Shown here one piece after another: positions 1-5,744 of a stretch of 6,449 nucleotides of DNA (positions are counted from its first letter, which is position 1; each line of letters starts with the position of its first letter). The stretch is from Gammaproteobacteria bacterium (lineage in GTDB: Bacteria > Pseudomonadota > Gammaproteobacteria > Steroidobacterales > Steroidobacteraceae), in assembly GCA_010031985.1 (NCBI GenBank), contig RGYP01000105.1, positions 1 to 6,449 on the forward strand. The letters are read 5' to 3'. The notes below the pieces were generated by a model. It worked only from the letters and a program-made list of their open reading frames with translations. It had not been told where the DNA came from and ran no database searches. A program made the position numbers and the translations under genes.

Positions 1-42
1 GCCGGAAATGATGGGGTCCTCCCGTTAGCAGTCTTGCCGTGA
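1..42 (+). CDS. Possible C-terminal end of an upstream gene (partial)
   Basis: Frame 1 is open from the window edge to a TGA at 40-42 and would give the last 13 residues of a protein, ending VLPLAVLP when read from residue 6. The TGA overlaps the GTG start of the next gene in the arrangement GTGA (39-42), a classic sign of translational coupling in bacterial operons, and this is the main reason for the call. A second frame is also open from the edge to a TAG at 26-28, so the choice of frame is not certain. The tail is too short to assign a family. Confidence 0.35.
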   Translation, partial: AGNDGVLPLAVLP

Positions 43-581
43 CCGACGCCGTACTGGGTGCCGTAACCCTTTACGTGACGCTGCACTCTGTGCGTGGTTT
101 TTTGTTTCGTTGTGCGGCTGCCTTGTTTTCAGTCGCAGCAATGCTTGGCGTGTTACGGTTCTCCGGGTTATACGCCGACGAAAATCCGCACATGATCGTG
201 TCGATGATCGCGGGGGTGGCGGCATTTCCGGCCTTGGCGGTCTCCGTGATGGTTCCGGATTCGCCGATCGCCCGAAAATGGCGAGTTTCATCGGTGTTTC
301 TGCTGTTGCTTGCGACCGTCGGTCTGTCGATCGTGATTTACAGCGGCTCGCGACTTTATCTCAATGCCTGTGCACTGCTGGCGATGGCAGGTATCGCGTA
401 CGTGTCACTGCGCGCTCGTCGCTGGGTTGATGTCGTTTCGGCAGTGACCATGTTGGTGGGCTTGCTTTGCTTTGCCGTCAAGCTGTCACCGATCACCCCA
501 CTGCAGCCTGCAGACGTTTTGCATCTGGCGCTCGCTGTCGGCTGGCTAGGGCTCGATCGGTCGCGTAGCGCTGCGCTTTAG
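39..581 (+). CDS. Multi-pass membrane protein of unknown function
   Basis: I do not recognise this 180-residue protein. It is very hydrophobic, with about six or seven candidate membrane segments: roughly residues 3-17, 22-40, 52-72, 82-102, 107-123, 128-148 and 158-172. Short charged turns lie between them, for example around PIARKWR near 77-83 and RARR near 125-128, so it should sit in the inner membrane. No catalytic or transport signature is visible; a His at 162 begins the last helix. The GTG at 39 is chosen because an in-frame TGA lies at 9-11 and no other start codon falls between. There is no good Shine-Dalgarno sequence, and the GTGA overlap with a possible upstream stop suggests coupled translation. 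The transporter gene follows 45 bases downstream on the same strand, so an operon is possible. That it is a gene is likely from its length and continuous helix pattern; its role is unknown. Confidence 0.78.
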   Translation: MTDAVLGAVTLYVTLHSVRGFLFRCAAALFSVAAMLGVLRFSGLYADENPHMIVSMIAGVAAFPALAVSVMVPDSPIARKWRVSSVFLLLLATVGLSIVIYSGSRLYLNACALLAMAGIAYVSLRARRWVDVVSAVTMLVGLLCFAVKLSPITPLQPADVLHLALAVGWLGLDRSRSAAL

Positions 582-626
582 CTGTCCCGGCGCACGATCG
601 GTTCAACGTGCGAGTAAAATGAACAC

Positions 627-1205
627 GTGGAATCTGTATTGGTTTCAACTGGCGTAGTGGCGTTGGCAGAAATCGGCGACAAAACGCAACTGCTGGCCTT
701 CATTCTCGCGGCGCGTTTCAAGAAACCGCTGCCGATCATTCTCGGCATACTGGTGGCGACGTTGGTCAATCACGGAATTGCCGGTGCGTTGGGTGCGTGG
801 ATCACCGCGATGATCAGTCCCGAAATCCTGCGCTGGGTGCTCGGCCTCTCTTTCATCGGCATGGCGATCTGGACCCTCGTCCCCGACAAGATCGAAGACG
901 AGGAAACCCAGATCGCTCAAAGGCTCGGAGTTTTCGGTGCAACGCTGGTGACCTTCTTTTTCGCCGAAATGGGCGACAAGACGCAAATCGCGACGGTCGC
1001 CATGGCCGCACATTACGCAACGCCCGTGTTGGTAGTCATCGGAACGACGCTCGGCATGTTGATCGCAGACGTGCCGGCCGTGTTCGTCGGTGACAAGCTC
1101 GCCTCACGTATTCCGATGAGGCTCGTGCATGCGGTGGCCGCGATGATCTTTGCGCTGCTTGGCATCGCCACGTTGCTGGGCGCAGGTTCGAATTTCGGAT
1201 TTTGA
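627..1205 (+). CDS. GDT1/TMEM165 family (UPF0016) cation transporter, probable Mn2+ exporter
   Basis: This 192-residue inner-membrane protein carries the family signature twice, as expected of the internally duplicated UPF0016/GDT1 fold: AEIGDKTQ with E15, D18, K19 and T20, and AEMGDKTQ with E114, D117, K118 and T119. The acidic residues of the two E-x-G-D-K-T motifs line the cation path in the family. About six helices fit: three in each half, with an acidic linker (DKIEDEET, residues 87-94) between them. Bacterial members characterised so far, such as MneA of Vibrio, export manganese, and eukaryotic relatives move Mn2+/Ca2+ and H+; Mn2+ export is inferred here by family. The GTG at 627 is the first start after an in-frame TAA at 615-617, and it gives an N-terminus typical of the family. 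The leader is short and lacks a strong ribosome binding site. Length and motifs are complete, with no sign of damage. Confidence 0.93.
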   Translation: MESVLVSTGVVALAEIGDKTQLLAFILAARFKKPLPIILGILVATLVNHGIAGALGAWITAMISPEILRWVLGLSFIGMAIWTLVPDKIEDEETQIAQRLGVFGATLVTFFFAEMGDKTQIATVAMAAHYATPVLVVIGTTLGMLIADVPAVFVGDKLASRIPMRLVHAVAAMIFALLGIATLLGAGSNFGF

Positions 1206-1290
1206 GCTCGTCATTCCCGACACGCGGTCGAGCCGACGGCGGTCATGGCCACGGTTGACTCATGCTGCGCCCGGAATTCCAATATCCCGC
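1206..1290 (+). other. Gap between transporter and Nudix genes
   Basis: These 85 bases hold no convincing gene. A TTGACT hexamer at 1255-1260 could serve as a -35 box. The best partner, CAATAT at 1280-1285, matches the -10 consensus at only three of six positions, with a 19-base spacer. If used, it would start a transcript at or near the Nudix ATG, leaving little or no leader. I see no hairpin followed by a T-run that would end the transporter transcript, so read-through into the Nudix gene is equally possible. Confidence 0.25.
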
Positions 1291-1872
1291 ATGAAGACGA
1301 CCGATCTCGAGACGCTGCTGCAGCGACATACGCCTGCTGATGATGACGAGAGGCGTAGTCTCGACGCCATGCGCAAAGCTTTGCAGACTTTGCGGGAGCC
1401 CTTTTCGCGTCATCAAAAAGAGGCCCACTTCACCGGGAGCGCTGTGGTTATCGACCCTATCATGGGTCGAGTGGCTTTGCTGCACCACGCAAAATTGAAT
1501 CGGTGGCTGCAGCCGGGTGGGCACGCCGAACCGTCCGACGGCGGAATCATGTCCGTGACGGCCTTGCGCGAGGCACGTGAGGAGACAGGGTGTGCCGTCC
1601 GCTTGCACGAATGGGCCATGACGCCGATTGACGTCGACGTTCATCTCATTCCTGAGCGTGGCGACGAGCCCGCTCATTATCACCTTGATCTTCGTTTTCT
1701 CGTCGTTGCCGAAGATCCGGAAGCGCTGTCACTCGACATCAAAGAATCATCGGCAATCAAGTGGTTCACGTTCGAGGAAGCCTATTTACTGATCGACGAG
1801 CGCCCGCTGCGACGCCTGCTTGAAAAAAGCGAAAAAATTCTTCGTACAAAACCTGGCGTTTCGGTGCGTTGA
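1291..1872 (+). CDS. Nudix hydrolase
   Basis: The protein (193 residues from the ATG at 1291) is a cytosolic Nudix hydrolase, a family that cleaves a diphosphate linked to another moiety with Mg2+ or Mn2+. A helical N-terminal part (about 1-45) precedes the Nudix fold. The Nudix box begins at PGGHAEPSDGG (75-85) and ends REAREETGC (93-101), so the metal-binding R-E-x-x-E-E-x-G core (E94, E97, E98) is intact. There is a small insertion between the first Gly and the helix, as in many bacterial members. The later DVDVHLIPERG and HYHLDLRF stretches resemble the Nudix_Hydrolase_1-like group (cd03674), from memory. The substrate cannot be told. Reading is open in frame back to an ATG at 1150, but that would overlap the transporter gene and add an unrelated Arg-rich tail, so 1291 is preferred. 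The ribosome binding site is weak (GGAA at 1273-1276). Confidence 0.92.
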   Translation: MKTTDLETLLQRHTPADDDERRSLDAMRKALQTLREPFSRHQKEAHFTGSAVVIDPIMGRVALLHHAKLNRWLQPGGHAEPSDGGIMSVTALREAREETGCAVRLHEWAMTPIDVDVHLIPERGDEPAHYHLDLRFLVVAEDPEALSLDIKESSAIKWFTFEEAYLLIDERPLRRLLEKSEKILRTKPGVSVR

Positions 1873-1969
1873 CGCGCCGACGCCCCGTCACTGCTTTGCC
1901 AACATCATCACCGTCGACACCACGTTAGTTCCTGCCCTTGGGAAAGTCGTGGTTCGCGAAGCCCGAAGC

Positions 1970-1990
1970 GGCGAACGGTTCTCGTTCGCC
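1970..1990. repeat. Inverted repeat, perfect 7-bp stem with 7-base loop
   Basis: GGCGAAC (1970-1976) pairs exactly with GTTCGCC (1984-1990) around the loop GGTTCTC. There is no T-run on either side, so it is not a standard intrinsic terminator in either direction. It could be an mRNA structure in the tail of the Nudix transcript, a protein binding site, or chance. Confidence 0.4.
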
Positions 1991-2086
1991 ACCTCAGCGG
2001 TGAAGGGATCGTTGGGGTTGGTATTGGAAACACTGGCTTCGGGCTCTTTCCTTTCTGCGCTAGCAGAACCGCGATGTGGACACGGA

Positions 2087-2092
2087 TATACT
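2087..2092 (+). promoter_or_regulatory. Possible -10 box upstream of the DUF885 gene
   Basis: TATACT matches the sigma-70 -10 consensus at five of six positions and stands out in a GC-rich region. No good -35 hexamer lies 16-18 bases upstream, and no TG extension precedes it. Transcription from it would begin near 2099, giving a leader of about 18 bases that still contains the ribosome binding site. Confidence 0.3.
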
Positions 2093-2112
2093 TTCCCCTC
2101 TTGATAGGGGAA
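2093..2112 (+). promoter_or_regulatory. Dyad that covers the DUF885 ribosome binding site
   Basis: AGGGGAA (2106-2112) is a good Shine-Dalgarno sequence, four bases before the ATG at 2117. It is perfectly complementary to TTCCCCT (2093-2099), with the six-base loop CTTGAT between. In RNA this 7-bp hairpin would hide the whole ribosome binding site. Whether the left arm is transcribed depends on the promoter: a start near 2099 would lose nearly all of it, while read-through from upstream would include it. Pairing is seen in the sequence; a regulatory role is inferred. Confidence 0.45.
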
Positions 2113-2116
2113 CGCG

Positions 2117-3979
2117 ATGTCCAACTTCATCAATCGTCGATCGGCCGTCACGGGACTCGTCGCTGCAGCCATCGGGCCGCTCTGGTCTGCAACGGCGCGG
2201 GGCTCCGCAATCGCGCGGGGTGCTTCAACCGCGCGCACTGTCACCGCTGCCGATGCAGCCGCCCTCGAAGTTCTCGACGATACTGCCCGAAACTTGCTGC
2301 AGTTGTTCCCGGAGAGCGCGACCTCGCTTGGCGTCGATCGCGGTACCGATGCGCGCCTTAGACGGCGCCTGTCAGATCGCTCTGCCGCGGGGCAGCGGGC
2401 CATTGCGGCACGGCTGCGTCGAGATCTTGCGAAGATCGAAGCCATCGATCCAAAGCCACTGTCTCATTCTGTCAAAACCAGCATTGAAGTTGTCCGCAGT
2501 GCCTACGCGACGTCGCTCGAGGGGTTCGCGCTTCCCTACGGCGACATCACCGTTGGGGGTTGGCGTAATACCCCTTATGTAGTCATCCAGAATGTGGGGG
2601 CCTATCTCGACGTCCCACGTTTTCTCGATAGCGATCATCCGATCGATTCGCCGCCGGATGCCGAGGCTTACCTCGAGCGTTTGCGACAGTACCCCCTTCA
2701 GCTCGATGGGGAACTCGAACGTGTTCGAGCGGCGCGCGACATGGGCCTCATACCGCCTGCCTTTCTGCTCGACAAGACACTCGCACAGCTGAAGCTATCG
2801 GCCAAGAGTGCCAGTGAAGGTGGTGTGCTGGTCGACTCACTGCTGCGTCGGACCCAGGGCATGCGCGGCCAATGGGAGCGTGACGCCAGAGCGATCGTTA
2901 CGGGTGAGGTTATTCCGGCCCTGAATCGTCAGATCAATGAAATCGAGGCGGCTCGCAAGTCTGCAACCGACGATGCAGGCATGTGGGCAAGGCCGCATGG
3001 CGAGCAGTTCTATCGCTGGGCACTCAAGGCATCGACGACCACTTCCATGACCCCCGATGAAGTTCATGCGTTGGGCTTCGAGGAGTTGGAGCGGTTGCAC
3101 TCGCAGATGGACGTGATCATGCGGGGGCTGGGTTTCAACTCAGGCTCGGTCGGTGAGCGCATGCAAGCCATCGCCAAAGATCCGCGATACCAATTCGCAG
3201 AGGGAGACGCCGGTCGCGCCGAAATCATGGCCTTCATCGATGCGCGTTTGCGTTGGATCCGCAAACAGATGCCGCGGGCTTTTCACGCGCTGGTCGATCC
3301 GAACATGGAAGTGAAGCGACTGCCGCCCGAAGAAGAGCCCGGGGCGCCGACTGCTTATGGTGGTGCCGGCTCCATAGACGGGCGAATACCTGGGAAATTT
3401 TGGATTAACCTTCGCACTACCGGGCTGCATAGTCGATTCGCTCTCGCCGACCTCGCCTTCCACGAGTCGATTCCCGGTCATATCTGGCAAGGTGAATACA
3501 CGCACGAGATGCCTCGTATTCGTCAATTGCTGGCCTTCAACGCTTATTCCGAGGGGTGGGCGTTGTATGCCCAGCAACTGGCCGACGAACTCGGCGCCTA
3601 CGAGAACGATCCGGTCGGCCGACTGGGTTACCTGCAGGCGATATCGTTCCGTGCCTGCCGACTGGTCGTCGACACCGGGATCCACGCCAAGCGCTGGACT
3701 CGGGAGCAGGGGGTTCGTTTCTTCGTCGAAAGAAACGGCTCGAACCCGCTCGAAGTGGCGAGCGAAGTCGATCGTTATTGCTCATGGCCTGGTCAGGCTT
3801 GTGGCTACAAGGTGGGTCACAGCGAGATCAACCGCCAACGCGATCTTGCCCGCAGCAAACTCGGGGCTCGCTTCGATGTTCGCGATTTCAACGATACGGT
3901 GCTGCGCGGGGGAAACGTCCCTCTCGACGTGCTGGGGAGCAACGTCGCCGAATATGTCGGATCGTCATCGAGTGACTGA
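2117..3979 (+). CDS. DUF885 family protein, predicted exported metallopeptidase-like enzyme with Tat signal
   Basis: This is a 620-residue member of the DUF885 family (PF05960), full length for the group. The N-terminus NRRSAVTGL (Arg7, Arg8), a hydrophobic stretch (about 11-23) and small residues near 25-27 look like a twin-arginine signal peptide, so the protein is probably exported folded to the periplasm. The family hallmark HESIPGH lies at residues 449-455 (H449, E450, H455), followed by EGWALYAQQLADELG (E479, G480, W481). The tail has the conserved VDTGIHAKRW and PGQACGYKVG segments. By analogy to zinc metallopeptidases of the HExxH type, H449, H455 and E479 are plausible metal ligands. 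Family members are generally described as predicted metallopeptidases; substrate and activity here are inferred, not shown. The ATG at 2117 has a strong AGGGGAA ribosome binding site and gives the clean signal peptide. The gene's last 15 bases overlap the end of the opposing lipoprotein gene. Confidence 0.94.
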   Translation: MSNFINRRSAVTGLVAAAIGPLWSATARGSAIARGASTARTVTAADAAALEVLDDTARNLLQLFPESATSLGVDRGTDARLRRRLSDRSAAGQRAIAARLRRDLAKIEAIDPKPLSHSVKTSIEVVRSAYATSLEGFALPYGDITVGGWRNTPYVVIQNVGAYLDVPRFLDSDHPIDSPPDAEAYLERLRQYPLQLDGELERVRAARDMGLIPPAFLLDKTLAQLKLSAKSASEGGVLVDSLLRRTQGMRGQWERDARAIVTGEVIPALNRQINEIEAARKSATDDAGMWARPHGEQFYRWALKASTTTSMTPDEVHALGFEELERLHSQMDVIMRGLGFNSGSVGERMQAIAKDPRYQFAEGDAGRAEIMAFIDARLRWIRKQMPRAFHALVDPNMEVKRLPPEEEPGAPTAYGGAGSIDGRIPGKFWINLRTTGLHSRFALADLAFHESIPGHIWQGEYTHEMPRIRQLLAFNAYSEGWALYAQQLADELGAYENDPVGRLGYLQAISFRACRLVVDTGIHAKRWTREQGVRFFVERNGSNPLEVASEVDRYCSWPGQACGYKVGHSEINRQRDLARSKLGARFDVRDFNDTVLRGGNVPLDVLGSNVAEYVGSSSSD

Positions 3980-5716
3980 CCACTCGTGTTCGATCTGACC
4001 ATTCTTGCGTGCAGCAGTTTCGTCTTTGGGCAGCCAAGACCGAACGTAACGGGCAGTCATCGTCGTCGGTGTGATCGTGATCCGCATGTGTCCTGAACTG
4101 CTGAATATCGTGCCGCTATCGTAGTGATAATCTTTGGCGAGCTGCGCGCCGTTGTTGAAATTGCGCGCGCTCGGCTGCGGCACGGTCTGATAGACGATAC
4201 CGTCCAGATCCTGCTTTGCATAAAGATGATCGTGGCCGTGAAAGACCGCCGCTACTTTGTATTTGACCAGTAGATCGTGGATCGGCTGAGCCCAGCCGGG
4301 TCTTCGGGTTGCAAAGCCGTTCGTACCGTCCAGGTTTTTTCCACCCCATTCGTAAAAAGGCGCTGCCTCGACACCGCCGCGCATCGCGCCGTCGAGTCCG
4401 CCGACTAAATTGTGGATGAAGACGATCTTGAATTTTGCAGTGCTCGCCGCCAGCGTTTCGGTGAGCCACTGATATTGCTTCTCGCCCAGAGTGAAGTTCC
4501 AGGGATCCGAGTTTGCGCGCTGCTTGGTATTCCAGAAGGGATCGAGCACGATGATCTGTGCATCACCCCAATTCCAAGCGTACCAAGCGACCCGGTTTCC
4601 TGCGTTCGGATCCACGAACGAGTCGCCGCTGTAGAACTTGCCGGGCTGCGGGATCGGGAAATATTCCAGACGAGCCTTGGATGCCCAGATCGCAATGTTT
4701 TGGGTGCTACCGTCGACCAGCCAGCCCAACTCCGCATCGTGATTTCCGTTGACCAGGAACAACGGCACCGAGTGCGTGACCGCACCAAAATTCGCACGCT
4801 CATAGATGTAACGCGTATCGAGAGTTGCTTTGCTGGTCGGCTGCGCCACGACGGCCGTGAAAGGCTCCGCATGTTTCTCGGTCATGAAGGTGTCGCCGAG
4901 GTCGACGTGGAAGTCCCCTTGATCCGTAAGCACGTTGGTGAGGGTGCGCTTGTAGATGTCGAGATCAGAGTTCTCGTCGAGATGCGAGTCCGCCTGAATG
5001 GTGAACGTGAAGCTGCTGCCCGGCGCCCGCGCTGTCTGGAACCGATATTCGCGACTTTGAATTTCGTTGCCTGTCGTAGGTTTGAGCAGGACGCGATAAC
5101 GGTATGACGTTCCGGCTTTCAGTCCGCTTAGTTCTGCATCGAGCACCGCGGCGCGATTGAGCGTTATTGGAGTCGTTTGTTTATCGCCGGCGTCGCCCTC
5201 GGCCCGATAGCTGACGATGACCGAGCCCGATTGATCTGCCGAGTACAACTTGAGACGGATGGAATCTGCAGTCGGCGCACCGAGCACGATGTTCCCCGGA
5301 AATTCCGCGCTCGACGATGCGCTGATGGGTGTAGCCGCCACGGCACTCGAGGGAGAACCAGAGCCAATGCGATTGGTCGCGACGACGGAACAAGAGTATT
5401 GAGTTCCGTTGCTGAGGCCGGTCACCGTCAGCGGGCTGGCGGTCCCGGTCGTCGTACGACTCGCGGTTCCTGCCGTACAGGTAGCCGTATAGCCCGAGAT
5501 CGAAGCGCCACCGTCGGAGGCGGGTGCGCTGAAACTCAAAGTGACGGCAGCATCTGCGGCCGTTGCCGTGAGCGATGTCGGTGCTCCGGGCGTCGTCGCC
5601 GATGGGGAGGATGGCGCGGCAACGCTGTTCGCGTTGCTGCTGCCACCGCCACCACCACAAGATACCAGCAGCACGCATGTAGCAAACGCGGCAAGACGCA
5701 TCGACGGAAAGATCAT
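3965..5716 (-). CDS. Lipoprotein metallophosphatase with fibronectin type III domain
   Basis: The 583-residue product is a secreted, lipid-anchored phosphoesterase. Its N-terminus has a short signal peptide ending in the lipobox LVSC (Cys20), then a Gly/Ser/Pro linker to about residue 42. A fibronectin type III domain (about 43-130, with Cys80 and Cys109 possibly forming a disulphide) and a second beta domain like the N-terminal domain of purple acid phosphatases (about 138-229) follow. The catalytic calcineurin-like domain starts near 236. Metal-site motifs are complete: D243-x-H245, G274-D275, G324-N-H-D327, H435 and G494-H-D-H497. The substrate is unknown. Reading is open back to 5794, but the ATG at 5716 is chosen because GAGAG (5724-5728) sits seven bases before it and it yields the lipoprotein signal; an ATG at 5701 is also possible. 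It follows the paralogous gene by 28 bases, so the two are probably co-transcribed. Confidence 0.93.
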   Translation of the reverse strand: MIFPSMRLAAFATCVLLVSCGGGGGSSNANSVAAPSSPSATTPGAPTSLTATAADAAVTLSFSAPASDGGASISGYTATCTAGTASRTTTGTASPLTVTGLSNGTQYSCSVVATNRIGSGSPSSAVAATPISASSSAEFPGNIVLGAPTADSIRLKLYSADQSGSVIVSYRAEGDAGDKQTTPITLNRAAVLDAELSGLKAGTSYRYRVLLKPTTGNEIQSREYRFQTARAPGSSFTFTIQADSHLDENSDLDIYKRTLTNVLTDQGDFHVDLGDTFMTEKHAEPFTAVVAQPTSKATLDTRYIYERANFGAVTHSVPLFLVNGNHDAELGWLVDGSTQNIAIWASKARLEYFPIPQPGKFYSGDSFVDPNAGNRVAWYAWNWGDAQIIVLDPFWNTKQRANSDPWNFTLGEKQYQWLTETLAASTAKFKIVFIHNLVGGLDGAMRGGVEAAPFYEWGGKNLDGTNGFATRRPGWAQPIHDLLVKYKVAAVFHGHDHLYAKQDLDGIVYQTVPQPSARNFNNGAQLAKDYHYDSGTIFSSSGHMRITITPTTMTARYVRSWLPKDETAARKNGQIEHEWSVTR

Positions 5717-5744
5717 CGGAAGACTCTCGTCATCTGAATTGAAT
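5717..5744 (-). promoter_or_regulatory. Intercistronic spacer with ribosome binding site
   Basis: The 28 bases between the two metallophosphatase genes hold a modest Shine-Dalgarno sequence, GAGAG at 5724-5728, seven bases before the ATG at 5716, and an AT-rich stretch with two GAATT copies (5736-5745). There is no terminator hairpin and no room for a full promoter outside coding sequence, so co-transcription with the upstream gene is expected. Confidence 0.5.

Larger units (their letters stand above)
1873..2116. other. Intergenic region without a convincing gene
   Basis: This 244-base gap separates the Nudix gene from the DUF885 gene. Both strands stay open across much of it: a + strand frame to 2104, and a - strand frame that ends at 1888 and reads back into the DUF885 coding region. 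Neither has a start with a ribosome binding site, a recognisable product, or codon use that marks it as real. What can be seen are a 7-bp hairpin at 1970-1990, a possible -10 box at 2087-2092 and a dyad over the ribosome binding site at 2093-2112. A hairpin with a T-run that could end the Nudix transcript is not evident. Confidence 0.5.

Noticed and set aside
1150..1290. Upstream in-frame extension of the Nudix gene to an ATG at 1150
   Set aside because: It would overlap the end of the transporter gene by 56 bases and add 47 residues unlike any Nudix N-terminus. The ATG at 1291 gives a normal-length protein.
1970..1990. Hairpin as an intrinsic terminator of the Nudix transcript
   Set aside because: The stem is perfect but no T-run follows on either strand, and it lies about 100 bases past the stop codon.
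1820..2104. + strand open frame of 94 residues overlapping the end of the Nudix gene
   Set aside because: It starts inside the Nudix coding region without a ribosome binding site and has no recognisable product. It is most likely a chance open frame running into the gap.
4412..5107. + strand open frame of 231 residues within the lipoprotein gene
   Set aside because: It is antisense to a gene with complete metallophosphatase motifs, and its translation has no coherent domain pattern, so it is a shadow of the GC-rich codon use.
5640..5660. Short GCC/ACC-rich repeat resembling a microsatellite
   Set aside because: On the - strand it codes for the poly-Gly stretch after the lipobox Cys, a common linker in such lipoproteins; no long repeat array is present.
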